This document shows positions 1 to 8,844 of a DNA stretch of 39,864 nucleotides, one piece after another. The stretch is taken from positions 1-39,864 of the forward strand of contig CALBVX010000015.1 of NCBI GenBank assembly GCA_937969515.1. Direction: 5' to 3'. Each line of letters starts with the position of its first letter. Position 1 is the stretch's first letter. The position numbers were made by a program, and so were the translations under genes. The notes beneath the pieces are model-generated. The model saw only the letters and a program-made list of their open reading frames with translations, was not told where the DNA came from and did no database searches. The DNA comes from an uncultured Croceitalea sp. (GTDB taxonomy: Bacteria > Bacteroidota > Bacteroidia > Flavobacteriales > Flavobacteriaceae).

Positions 1-1016
1 TTTTTAGTCGCCATTATAGCCCCATTTTTTTCGGCATTTACAACCATTGATCTAAATTTATATATTTTAAATTCTTTTCCATGCTGTCCGACTCTTAACT
101 GCGTATAAAATAAGGGACCTCTATTTAAAAAAAGGTTTAAAAACCAAACAAACGGACATACTAATAAAAAAACAACTCCTACAAATAATGAAAGAATAAA
201 GTTTACAATAAAGCTAAATATTACTTGTAGGTATCTGATTTTTTTGTTTCTCAATTGAAGTATTTCATAAAAACTATGATAGTGCGATTTAATGGGTAGT
301 GCCTCATAAGTATTTTCATAAAATGAAGTATAAGATATAACCTCCTTACCCATTAGAATTGATTCAAGAAGTAAGTTTTCTAATTCTCCTGAAATTTCAT
401 TGTAATCCTTTATATTAATAATCCAACTATCTACTTTTTTACTAGCCTTATTGAATAGTGGTTTTTCTGTAATGGAAGAATTATGTACCGAATGCGTCAA
501 TTTCACCTTGTAAAAAGTTTTGACCTCAAATCCGTCTATATTTTCCGTAGCTTCTTTTAAGTTTTCTTCTGTGTTCTTATCATACAAATAGAGTACGTTT
601 TTGGTAGTTGGGACTATTTTAAAAATATTTCCAAAAAACAATCTCCACAATCCAATTTCAACAGGCGTCAATAATAAAAAAGATAAGAGTGGGATTCTCC
701 AAAAACTAACATCGTAAACCAGAATTGTAAATATAAAAACCAAGAATACATAAATCGCAGTTATGTATATTGACTGAGATAATATATATCTTCTTTTAGC
801 TACTTTTTCAAGGTTATAAAAATCTAGTATATAAGAAAGAGAAATGTATATAAATAAACTAAAGGCAAAAACAGAAATTTTTAATAGGTTCGAAGTGAAC
901 TCTTTATCTATTGCATGATTTACAAAAAGATTGGCCGAAGCTACTATAATTAGCATGTCTCCTATTAAAAGAATAAACTTTCGTTCAATAGAATTTAAAA
1001 TAGAAGGCTTTGGCAT
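1..1016 (-). CDS. Undecaprenyl-phosphate sugar-1-phosphate transferase, WcaJ/PglC type (partial, C-terminus outside window)
   Basis: Reading back from an ATG at 1016-1014, an open frame of 338 codons runs off the window edge. The first 120 residues or so hold several hydrophobic segments. A soluble stretch follows, then another membrane segment near residues 265-290, and then the family signature of bacterial sugar transferases (KIYKFRSM followed by NAEKNG). These enzymes move a sugar-1-phosphate from a nucleotide sugar onto undecaprenyl phosphate and so start a polysaccharide repeat unit at the inner membrane. The N-terminal hydrophobic region and soluble linker fit the long WcaJ/WbaP-like architecture. 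The catalytic C-terminal part is not visible, so the transferred sugar cannot be judged. It is the last gene of the visible glycan locus, 21 bases after the GT2 gene. The family call is secure. Confidence 0.88.
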   Translation of the reverse strand, partial: MPKPSILNSIERKFILLIGDMLIIVASANLFVNHAIDKEFTSNLLKISVFAFSLFIYISLSYILDFYNLEKVAKRRYILSQSIYITAIYVFLVFIFTILVYDVSFWRIPLLSFLLLTPVEIGLWRLFFGNIFKIVPTTKNVLYLYDKNTEENLKEATENIDGFEVKTFYKVKLTHSVHNSSITEKPLFNKASKKVDSWIINIKDYNEISGELENLLLESILMGKEVISYTSFYENTYEALPIKSHYHSFYEILQLRNKKIRYLQVIFSFIVNFILSLFVGVVFLLVCPFVWFLNLFLNRGPLFYTQLRVGQHGKEFKIYKFRSMVVNAEKNGAIMATK

Positions 1017-1037
1017 TTTGAATTTCAGATGAATTTT

Positions 1038-1784
1038 TCAAAAATAGCTTTTCATTTTTAAAGTAATTGCTGAAATTAAATAAAAGATTGATTTATGAAA
1101 TGAAAGTCCTTCTACCTCACGATATATTTTCCACTCATATTTAAGCACATCAAACTTATTGGAAGAAATAGAGACGTTTCCTGTGCGATATTTTGCCAAG
1201 CATTCGCTTAAACCATACCCTTCGGTTTTTTTTAGCAATTTGAGCCAAAGTGCGTAATCTTGACGCTTGCGAATTGAAGGCATATACTGTTTTCCAAAAA
1301 AATGAACATTGTAAATAACGGTTAAGCAGCCTATTGGGTTTTTGTAAAGTGCACTTTTATAGGTAACCTTAGATTTGGACTTAACTATTTTGGATAGCTC
1401 ATGACCACTCTCATCAATCAAACTATAATCGGTAAAAGTGAAGTGATATAGATTTTCTTGCATAAAGCACAATTGCTTTTCCAGCTTTTCCGGATACCAT
1501 TGATCATCACTATCTAAAAAAGCAATATAATCCCCTTGCGCTACTTCTATGCCCTTATTTCTAGCAATACCTGCGCCGCTATTTTTAACCAGACGGTGGT
1601 ATTTAATTCTAGGGTCTTTCTCCTGAAATTTTTTGATGAGTGCCTCGCTACCGTCAGAGGAGCAGTCATCAATAAAAATCTGCTCCCAATTAGTATGCGT
1701 CTGTGCTTGGACCGAACGCATATTTCCCGATAGGTATTTCTCGGAATTGTATACTGGGGTTATAATTGAAACCAGATTTCTCAA
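1038..1784 (-). CDS. Family 2 glycosyltransferase
   Basis: This 248-residue GT-A glycosyltransferase begins with SIITPVYNSEKYL, the nucleotide-binding start of the GT2 fold. IDDCSSDGS follows around residue 38, and the metal-binding DSDD motif is at residues 91-94 (FLDSDDQWYPEK). It probably transfers one sugar to the lipid-linked repeat unit on the cytoplasmic face of the inner membrane; donor and acceptor cannot be read from sequence. The start codon is TTG at 1784-1782. An in-frame stop lies two codons upstream and no ATG is available before residue 22, which would destroy the fold. The TTG overlaps the TGA of the upstream asparagine-synthase-like gene by 4 bases, so the two are probably translationally coupled. 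The C-terminus has a hydrophobic stretch that may contact the membrane. Confidence 0.9.
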   Translation of the reverse strand: MRNLVSIITPVYNSEKYLSGNMRSVQAQTHTNWEQIFIDDCSSDGSEALIKKFQEKDPRIKYHRLVKNSGAGIARNKGIEVAQGDYIAFLDSDDQWYPEKLEKQLCFMQENLYHFTFTDYSLIDESGHELSKIVKSKSKVTYKSALYKNPIGCLTVIYNVHFFGKQYMPSIRKRQDYALWLKLLKKTEGYGLSECLAKYRTGNVSISSNKFDVLKYEWKIYREVEGLSFHKSIFYLISAITLKMKSYF

Positions 1785-3517
1785 TGTTTATTATTTTTCA
1801 ATATAAAGTCAATTATATATAGATTATGCGAATATTTGGCAAGAAAACTAATGTGCTTAATGGACGAGGCATTTTTTAGTGCTATTTTATCCCTAAAGAA
1901 ATCACGCAGATTTGCCCTTCCCTTTATTTCGTCTGCATTTTTTTTAGATAAAAAGAGGCTATATAATCTTTCCAGCATTGAAATTCTGGACTGTAATTTG
2001 CTTCTCAGAAATCGTAACGGGCTATCTAGAACTTTCCTTTTCTTTTTTAATTCCATTTTTTTATGATTAAAGACCCATTTCTGGGTATGGGAAAAGAATT
2101 CAACATTTAAAAGATCGGGATATAGATTGGATAATAACCGAAGCATAAACTTAGACTTCTTTTTATCCTTTTGTGGTATTTTCTCGGAAATATCGGTGAA
2201 CATTTTTTGTGAAAGAACACTGGCGGAATAACAAAACAAGTTGGTAAGATTTAACATGATTTTATCCGCATTCTTTCTATATTCATTATGTAGTATTTGA
2301 AAATCTCTCAAATTGATTGATTTAGGATCAATATTGTTAATATTACAAACATTAACAAATGCATTCTTAATTCCTTGATAATGATCTGAAGTGTTTTCGA
2401 AGGATTCTAAAACTGATTTATTATAATAAAAATCATTCAAAAAATCGTCTAAGCTAAATGTTACTTTACCTTGATTCTCAATCCATTCAACGTTTCTAAA
2501 AGGTTCCCCGAAGTACCCATATTCAATAAAATCATTTTTATTTTTTTCCATCTCACTAAATATGTTAGATCCCCCATAAACGCATGATAAGAATCCATAC
2601 TTTTTCATTAATTTATCCCAATTTAAATCGTATGGTGTCGGATTGCTCCAATCTTGGAGTTCCAGTGACAAATTATATCTATTAGCTAAAACTTCATTAA
2701 TTCTTAAATCTTCATTTTTCGTGTTTGTAATTGAAGAGTTTCCAATGCCATATATGAGATTAGGTTTAACTTTATTCCTCAAAAAACCCGATAATAACAA
2801 TCTTGAATCCAATCCTCCGGTCATTGATATTCCAATTTTACTGAAATTCTTTGCAATAAGATTGATGGAATAATCCAGATTTCTGGTCATTTTCTTTAAA
2901 AAATCTGAAGATTCCCCAGATTCGTCGAATTCAAAAGAACTATCTTTTATTTTTATTATATCGAACGAATTGGTATTCAAATCAACTACTATTTTATGGC
3001 TTCCTTGAAGTCTACTCGCCTCATTAAAAAAAGTATTACCCCCAATTAAACAGTATTGAGCAGAATATTGAATTAGATTTTTTTGATTTAAAGAAATTAT
3101 ATCGGAATTGATTAGTGCAATATCATAAAGCGACGTTCCAAGTGAAAAATTTTTTCTGTCAGAAATAAAAAATAAATCGTGTATTCCATTTTCATCAACA
3201 AAAGCATAAAGCTTTTGATTTTTTTTTATAATTATAGTATAATTCCCAAAACAATTTCTCCTAATGTCTTTTATTCCGCCATCAAAGTCATTATAAATCT
3301 CTTCAAGAGATTGTAATCCCACTCTCTTTTTATACAATAATGTTCCAGCAGAGGCGATAAAGTCTCCATTATTTAAGCTCAAAAAATTCTTGTGGTCTAT
3401 TCTAAGCTTCTTAAATGATAATAAACTAAATTTTTCTTCTGTTATTTCTTCAAAAACAAATCCTGAATTTTTAATAATATTAGGAACTTCCTTGGTTGAT
3501 AGTAAGACTTTGGCCAT
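1781..3517 (-). CDS. Asparagine-synthase-like protein without the glutaminase cysteine
   Basis: This 578-residue protein is related to class B asparagine synthetase. The N-terminal 170 residues resemble a degenerate Ntn-type glutamine amidotransferase domain (FGNYTII, VDENGIHDLFF). They begin MAKVLL, so the catalytic Cys found directly after Met in active glutaminase domains is absent. The C-terminal domain carries the ATP-pyrophosphatase loop SMTGGLDS at residues 231-238. Such proteins are frequent in polysaccharide loci, where they are thought to amidate sugars or make amide-linked decorations; that role is an inference here. ATG start at 3517, 19 bases after the polymerase-like gene; its TGA overlaps the GT2 start. 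It might use free ammonia or a partner glutaminase. Confidence 0.75.
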   Translation of the reverse strand: MAKVLLSTKEVPNIIKNSGFVFEEITEEKFSLLSFKKLRIDHKNFLSLNNGDFIASAGTLLYKKRVGLQSLEEIYNDFDGGIKDIRRNCFGNYTIIIKKNQKLYAFVDENGIHDLFFISDRKNFSLGTSLYDIALINSDIISLNQKNLIQYSAQYCLIGGNTFFNEASRLQGSHKIVVDLNTNSFDIIKIKDSSFEFDESGESSDFLKKMTRNLDYSINLIAKNFSKIGISMTGGLDSRLLLSGFLRNKVKPNLIYGIGNSSITNTKNEDLRINEVLANRYNLSLELQDWSNPTPYDLNWDKLMKKYGFLSCVYGGSNIFSEMEKNKNDFIEYGYFGEPFRNVEWIENQGKVTFSLDDFLNDFYYNKSVLESFENTSDHYQGIKNAFVNVCNINNIDPKSINLRDFQILHNEYRKNADKIMLNLTNLFCYSASVLSQKMFTDISEKIPQKDKKKSKFMLRLLSNLYPDLLNVEFFSHTQKWVFNHKKMELKKKRKVLDSPLRFLRSKLQSRISMLERLYSLFLSKKNADEIKGRANLRDFFRDKIALKNASSIKHISFLAKYSHNLYIIDFILKNNKH

Positions 3518-3536
3518 TTTTTCTTTTACCTATATT

Positions 3537-4733
3537 TTAGTTGAATCTCTTTTGTAACTTTATTTTTTCTGTCTCCTTTGAATAAAGAAAGATAAACGCC
3601 ATAAAAATCAGTGGGTCAAAAATGTAAATCCCAGTATTACTCATAGTAAACACTAAGTAACACAGAAAAAAACCTTTGAAATAATATCCTTTAAGTCGTT
3701 TGTCCAGATTATAACATGCAATAAAAAATGTAACTAAAAAAAGAACATAGATTGACAACCCGATTACACCAGTGTTAAAAAACAATTCGAATAGGGTATT
3801 GTGAGCGGATTTAATAGTTTCGTCATGGTAACTATCGAGATAAGCTTTCAACTGGTTAATTCCATGCCCAAATACAGGTCTTTCAAGGGCTTTTTCTACA
3901 ACAAATTCCCATATTTCAAATCTTCCTGTTCCTGTTCTGGCATTCTCTATTCTAGTTTCTATAATATAGTTAAACCATCTATTTGTTTTATAAAAGTATA
4001 GTCCAGACCCTAAAAGTAAAAGAGTTAAAATTGTTGCTTTTAAGACTTTCCCTTTTTTAAAAATAACATACCCAATGACTATAAGCAGCAAAAGAATAAA
4101 AGTCATAGACAAGGTAAGTAAACTGCAAGCCAAACCCAAAAATGCCCATTTATACATCTTATTTTGTAAGAACATTAAAATAAAAAAGCTGCTCATCCAA
4201 TTAAATGAATATGTTCCCAAGCTAAATCCAGTAAGCCGCGGCATGCTTGTCCATCTATTGAAAATACCTCCTAGAACGCGATCATGTTGTTCAGGATAAA
4301 ATAATGGCATGTAATCTATGTTTTTAACAAAATATAAATACATTCCAAGTACAAAAGAAGACAAAGAGATTATATAGAAATACTTTCCAACCGTCAACAT
4401 CATATGATTAAATTTATTAATGCCCATTTCAACCAAATAATATCTAAAAAGCAAATAAAACGCAATCAAGATAATCTCCCCAACAATGGCTCTAATTGCG
4501 GCGTCGTAATCCTGTACAAAAAAAATAGTCAAGGGCATATAAAGCATCAAAAAAAGCCAGATTAACTCAAAGGAATAAAGCTTATAAACTTTAATGCGTG
4601 GAAGAAAAAATATACCGCAGATGAATGTGAATACCATATAAGTTTTCAAGAAGGGCAGGCCCATAATACCTACAGGCAAAAACAAGAAAAGAATAAAAAA
4701 AATGTACAATGCTATTACTACTGGCTTTTTCAA
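3537..4733 (-). CDS. O-antigen ligase/polymerase family membrane protein (Wzy or WaaL-like)
   Basis: This 398-residue protein is almost entirely hydrophobic, with roughly ten or more membrane segments. It has the Wzy_C/O-antigen ligase signature: a large periplasmic loop with FGHGINQLKAYL, then SAHNTLFELFFNTGVIGL before the last helices. Members either polymerise Wzx-flipped repeat units (Wzy) or ligate finished glycan to an acceptor (WaaL); sequence reading cannot separate these. A second protein of the same family is encoded at 7443-8735, so one of each activity is a reasonable guess. The start appears to be TTG at 4733-4731, with an in-frame stop four codons upstream and no closer ATG. It lies 9 bases after the putative transferase gene, in the same operon. 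Confidence 0.85.
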   Translation of the reverse strand: MKKPVVIALYIFFILFLFLPVGIMGLPFLKTYMVFTFICGIFFLPRIKVYKLYSFELIWLFLMLYMPLTIFFVQDYDAAIRAIVGEIILIAFYLLFRYYLVEMGINKFNHMMLTVGKYFYIISLSSFVLGMYLYFVKNIDYMPLFYPEQHDRVLGGIFNRWTSMPRLTGFSLGTYSFNWMSSFFILMFLQNKMYKWAFLGLACSLLTLSMTFILLLLIVIGYVIFKKGKVLKATILTLLLLGSGLYFYKTNRWFNYIIETRIENARTGTGRFEIWEFVVEKALERPVFGHGINQLKAYLDSYHDETIKSAHNTLFELFFNTGVIGLSIYVLFLVTFFIACYNLDKRLKGYYFKGFFLCYLVFTMSNTGIYIFDPLIFMAFIFLYSKETEKIKLQKRFN

Positions 4734-4742
4734 AATATTATC

Positions 4743-6017
4743 TTACCTTTTTATTAGGTCTATTAAGCTATCTTCTTCATTTATTATAGAGTCCTTGGGA
4801 AAGAAAGTGCCTAAGTATTTGGTTGCAAAACCTTCTATGTCTACCAATATATTAGGAATACCCAAGTAGTGGGCTTCAATTGCCGTGGTAGAAAATACGG
4901 TTGAGTGGTGTGTGCACCAAAATATTGCTTCATAAAAATTCATCCCATTCAAAAATAAAATGTTCTTAGGACATTTTATATCAGAATATTCTTTATTCCA
5001 TGCCCGAGGTATAAATATGTATCCAATATCTGAATTTAATCTTGCAGCTCTAATAAAGAAAGGTATCATTTTTTTTTCGAGGGGGACTTGAAGAGAAATG
5101 CCAACTACATAATTATATTTTTTTGTATAACTTTCCAAAAACTCATTTTTTTTTCGTCCTTCTATCCTTAGATGGTCTAAAAAATAATCTCCTTTGATTT
5201 TTATTTGGCTTTGTTTATATACTCCTCGATTTTTCAAAGCTTTTTTGTCAAATTCAGAAAACACCCAAAGCTCTTTTGGAATGAAAGATACATCTAACAT
5301 AATTTCAGAGTTATAGGATGGGTGCGCGTCTCCAATAAAACCATGTTGACATTCAATTATTTCTATTCCTAAATCGTTAGCTGCCTTGACCATATAATTT
5401 CTCGTAGCCGAATAATAAGTGGCCACAAATATTCTTTTCGGCTTAAGTAGCCGAAAAAAAAATTTATAAAATCTATAATATCCTAGGAACTGCCTGATTT
5501 CTGACTCTACATTAAAACCTATGTCGTATTGTAACAAAATAGATTGTAACTTAGAATAATCTTTGCTATTATTTGATGGTAATCTTGCAAATACAAATCC
5601 AAATATGTCTAAAAAGGTTTGTGAAACTAAATACTTGGAATGAATTTTATTTAATGGATAAAAAGAAGTATCTGTTAAAGAAATAAAAAGTGTTTTATTC
5701 TTCTCTTCTCCTACTATGAACGCATCAACTACTCGATCAAAATAAATCCCTTCTAAGAACTTGCGATATTGATTATTTGTAAAAACCAAAGTTTCATAGG
5801 ATCTAAACCAATTAAAGAATCCGTGAAAAAGGTTTTTGAAAAAAGATTTATTTATTATTTCATTATACTTGTTTAGGGCCTTTTTATTATTAAGTGTTCC
5901 AAACAAATCCATATAAAGCCTATTTCTTAATAGACTCCATTCACTATAGCTTTCAAGAGTTTCTTTATGCTTTGTCTCTATAGTAAAAATCAACTCTTCA
6001 ATTTCTTCTAAATTCAT
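4743..6017 (-). CDS. Putative GT-B-fold surface-glycan transferase
   Basis: I do not recognise this 424-residue soluble protein with certainty. Residues of about 195-240 read as a Rossmann-like segment with an ECQHGF motif followed by GDAHPSYNSE and FIPKELWVFSEFDKKAL. The C-terminal quarter has THHSTVFSTTAIEAHYLGIPNIL, typical of the second domain of GT-B transferases (a His plus a Glu-containing helix binding the nucleotide). Similar layouts occur in capsule glycosyltransferases, polysialyltransferase-like and CDP-glycerol transferase-like proteins. It lies between the flippase (ATGA overlap at 6014-6017) and an O-antigen polymerase-like gene. A role in adding a sugar, possibly the nonulosonic acid made by the neighbouring genes, is inference only. 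Confidence 0.55.
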   Translation of the reverse strand: MNLEEIEELIFTIETKHKETLESYSEWSLLRNRLYMDLFGTLNNKKALNKYNEIINKSFFKNLFHGFFNWFRSYETLVFTNNQYRKFLEGIYFDRVVDAFIVGEEKNKTLFISLTDTSFYPLNKIHSKYLVSQTFLDIFGFVFARLPSNNSKDYSKLQSILLQYDIGFNVESEIRQFLGYYRFYKFFFRLLKPKRIFVATYYSATRNYMVKAANDLGIEIIECQHGFIGDAHPSYNSEIMLDVSFIPKELWVFSEFDKKALKNRGVYKQSQIKIKGDYFLDHLRIEGRKKNEFLESYTKKYNYVVGISLQVPLEKKMIPFFIRAARLNSDIGYIFIPRAWNKEYSDIKCPKNILFLNGMNFYEAIFWCTHHSTVFSTTAIEAHYLGIPNILVDIEGFATKYLGTFFPKDSIINEEDSLIDLIKR

Positions 6018-7450
6018 TTTGGTTTGATCTTTATTAACGCTCTAAATTGGTTTCTATGAATACTGCCAAATAACAAAAAGCTAGCTAAAGTGAAGCAAAT
6101 AATCATCAATAGCACATCCAGCAAAATATTTCCTGCCGATATGTTTGAAATTAGAAGTAACGAAAAAAATGAAATTATAATAAATGAAAAGTTCTTGAAA
6201 TTATTGAAGGCGAAAGTAGTTTTTCTTTCGACGACGTAAATCAACAATAAATTTGTAAAGCCAAATCCAATAAAAGTAGCTATTGCCGCCCCTATTAGTC
6301 CATATTTGTTTATTAGCAAGTAATTCAATCCCAGGTTGAGAATCCCTCCCATAATTAAAAACAAAGTTTTTAATTTCACCAACCTAGGCGTCAACGACAA
6401 TACGTTAACATTAATGAAATAAACACTATTTAGAGCATACGTGAAATTAATGTAAACAACTATATTTTTTGATTCTACATAAGCCTTATCAAGTGCATAT
6501 TCAATGAAATATGGACTAAGAATGGATAAGTATCCCGTTAAAATTACCGAAATAAAAACAAATAAATCTGCAAACTTATAGATTTCTCTATAGTCTTCAT
6601 TTTCGCTTTCATAGATGGTCATGAAATGCGGCAGATAGGCATAGTTGAGAGCTCTAAATATAAGAATCAAAATAGCTCCTATTTGAATTCCTATTTGATA
6701 AATACCCAATGCAGAAAGTGATAATAATGCTAGAATATAAAACCTGTCTATTAATGCATTAATGATAGTAAAGAGTTCAGCTGGCAAAAAGGATATAGCA
6801 TATTTGAAAGACTCAAATATGTATTCTTTTTTAAGAACAAAGCGAAATTCTTTCACTAAAAAAAAAACCGTAACTCCTAGAAATATAATATTTGACCATA
6901 AAATTGAGAGAATATAGCCATCATGCCGCATACCTTTTTCTATTATAAGAATAGACATTAAGATAAATTGAGTTCCAAAATAGCATGAATATAGTAGGGC
7001 ATATAGTTTGATTTTTTGTTGGGCTTTTAATAGGGCAAAATATGCCATATTAAAAGGTTGCAAAACACATATCATAAATATCCAAACCATATAGGGGTTA
7101 AACGGAAGTTCTGGAAAGAGTTTTACAAAAATTGTTTTTCCAAAAACAAGAAAAACAAAAAGAAAAACTATTCCAACAAGTAACATGAACAAAAAGGTCG
7201 ACCCCAAAAAATTTCTAAGCTTTTCTACACTATTAGCATATTTGAAATAGTATCTGGATATAGAGGATGTTAATGAAAGTGAAAAAACAACAGCCAAAAA
7301 TTGAATTATTATTAAGGCTGAGGAAATCAAGCCATATTCCTCTGTGGTCATATAGTACGTAAACAGAGACATGAGAAAAAACATAATCCCTTTTTGCAAA
7401 GCTTCAATCGCTACATAGGACGTAGAAAAGGTTATAATTTTTTTAAGCAT
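6014..7450 (-). CDS. Oligosaccharide flippase, Wzx-like (MOP superfamily)
   Basis: This 478-residue polytopic membrane protein has about 12-14 predicted hydrophobic helices and short polar loops, with the layout of polysaccharide flippases. Its N-terminus contains FMSLFTYYMTTEEYGLIS, the usual first-helix and loop pattern (YxTxxEYG) of the polysaccharide biosynthesis family. The C-terminal half has the amphipathic repeat NYLLINKYGLIGAAIAT typical of Wzx/MurJ relatives. It should translocate undecaprenyl-linked repeat units across the inner membrane to the polymerase. It overlaps the upstream polymerase/ligase gene by 8 bases and the downstream transferase gene by ATGA. Length and topology are normal for the family. 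Confidence 0.88.
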   Translation of the reverse strand: MLKKIITFSTSYVAIEALQKGIMFFLMSLFTYYMTTEEYGLISSALIIIQFLAVVFSLSLTSSISRYYFKYANSVEKLRNFLGSTFLFMLLVGIVFLFVFLVFGKTIFVKLFPELPFNPYMVWIFMICVLQPFNMAYFALLKAQQKIKLYALLYSCYFGTQFILMSILIIEKGMRHDGYILSILWSNIIFLGVTVFFLVKEFRFVLKKEYIFESFKYAISFLPAELFTIINALIDRFYILALLSLSALGIYQIGIQIGAILILIFRALNYAYLPHFMTIYESENEDYREIYKFADLFVFISVILTGYLSILSPYFIEYALDKAYVESKNIVVYINFTYALNSVYFINVNVLSLTPRLVKLKTLFLIMGGILNLGLNYLLINKYGLIGAAIATFIGFGFTNLLLIYVVERKTTFAFNNFKNFSFIIISFFSLLLISNISAGNILLDVLLMIICFTLASFLLFGSIHRNQFRALIKIKPK

Positions 7451-8735
7451 ATATCCTATTTGATAGATTTTCGCTACCTAAAGCTTTCATCTCTTGTCTT
7501 GGTTTTGTAACGAAAAGACAATAAAAGAAAATAACAAAAGACAAGCCTGAATATCGATTTAATACAGATTCAAAAATGAAATTTATCATTAACAATAGTA
7601 AAAAACATAAAACGAAGCTTTTTGAATAATAACTTTTTCCTATTCTCCAAATATTGATTATTAAAAATAATACTAGAAGCAATCCAATAATTCCAAACTC
7701 CAATAATGTCTGAAGATATTGATTATGTGCATTTAAATCGGCCAGTGCCTCAGTATTATATTTAGAGTAACGCTCATTTAAAACAGTTCTAACATTTGTT
7801 ATACCAACGCCAATAGACAAATGTTCTAATGCAACTTGTGCAGCCGTATACCAAATCAATAATCTTCTGTCAATGTTATTTAGCAGTATTGCTCTCTCAA
7901 TACCTTCTTCGGCGTCAATATAGGTTTCAACATTTTTTTGCATTCGTTTAATTCGCGGATCTGACCTATATAAAATCAATCCACATAATACTATAATTCC
8001 CGATAAAACAATTCTTTTGAAATTAGACTTTATCTTGAAAAACAAATAAAATAATGAGATTACCAAAAGTGCTATATATGAAGCCCTATTCATGACCATT
8101 CCAATTACCAAAACTAGGAATAGGGAACAAAACAATGTGTGCGTAAAGTTTCTAAATGGATAGTTTACCAAAATTATTAGGGCTGCTACCAGGTACATTG
8201 AAAAATATACCGTTTGGTGCAAAATAGAGAAGGTAGTGCCAAAAAAGTAGTTTCCACCATAAATAATGGAGTTATAGAATGAAAACCCTTCTTTTATCCT
8301 TGGGTTAAAAACAATCTTCCCACTTTCAATTCCTAGGGAACGGTAAAAAGCTACAAAAAGACATATTCCTATGGCAAAAAAACAACCATATACAAAATAA
8401 TGTAAAGTTTTTTTTTGAGGGTAAGATATTCTTCCAGCTCTTAAAAAAAAGAGGAGTGGTAAGAGCAAAAATGCGAATTTATGTTCTAAAAAATGGGCGT
8501 TGAAAGTTTCGGAAAAAAAAACAGATATTACTACAAGACCGTAATACAGCGCCGGAAAAACATAGGCTTTATTCTTTTGTATTAATGTCTTTTTATAAGT
8601 TAGCAACGTCATTATCCCCCAGAGTGCCATACAAATAGTAGATAATTTTTGACTAATTGGCAAAAGAAAGGCAAAGACCATGGGGAAACTGGCCAATATA
8701 CGGTCAATGTACTCTTTATCAGTTTTTAAAGGCAT
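7443..8735 (-). CDS. O-antigen ligase/polymerase family membrane protein (second copy)
   Basis: This 430-residue polytopic membrane protein has about ten or more hydrophobic helices. Its long periplasmic loop ends in NAHNQYLQTLLEFGIIGLLLVL, the conserved His-containing O-antigen ligase motif. An Arg sits in the short VMNRASYIALLV helix, as in WaaL/Wzy relatives. It is only distantly similar to the protein encoded at 3537-4733. It is the first gene after the terminator at 8788-8821, so it either has its own promoter, which I could not identify in the 50 bases upstream, or relies on read-through. ATG start at 8735. Whether it is the polymerase or the ligase is unresolved. Confidence 0.85.
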   Translation of the reverse strand: MPLKTDKEYIDRILASFPMVFAFLLPISQKLSTICMALWGIMTLLTYKKTLIQKNKAYVFPALYYGLVVISVFFSETFNAHFLEHKFAFLLLPLLFFLRAGRISYPQKKTLHYFVYGCFFAIGICLFVAFYRSLGIESGKIVFNPRIKEGFSFYNSIIYGGNYFFGTTFSILHQTVYFSMYLVAALIILVNYPFRNFTHTLFCSLFLVLVIGMVMNRASYIALLVISLFYLFFKIKSNFKRIVLSGIIVLCGLILYRSDPRIKRMQKNVETYIDAEEGIERAILLNNIDRRLLIWYTAAQVALEHLSIGVGITNVRTVLNERYSKYNTEALADLNAHNQYLQTLLEFGIIGLLLVLFLIINIWRIGKSYYSKSFVLCFLLLLMINFIFESVLNRYSGLSFVIFFYCLFVTKPRQEMKALGSENLSNRIYA

Positions 8736-8787
8736 TTATATCAATTCTTTACTCCATGCTAAATTTCTATTTAATTAGTAGCATTAT

Positions 8788-8821
8788 AAAAAACGGGGAT
8801 TATTAACCTTCCCCGTTTTTT
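8788..8821 (-). terminator. Intrinsic terminator after the nonulosonate operon
   Basis: A perfect 11-bp inverted repeat (AAAAAACGGGG at 8788-8798 and CCCCGTTTTTT at 8811-8821) encloses a 12-base loop. On the minus strand this gives a GC-rich stem followed by a U-run, 24 bases after the stop codon of the amidotransferase gene. Because the arms are A/T-tailed on both sides it could also work on the plus strand. It separates the precursor-synthesis genes from the assembly genes. Confidence 0.85.
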
Positions 8822-8844
8822 CATGATGATGAATATAAAATATT

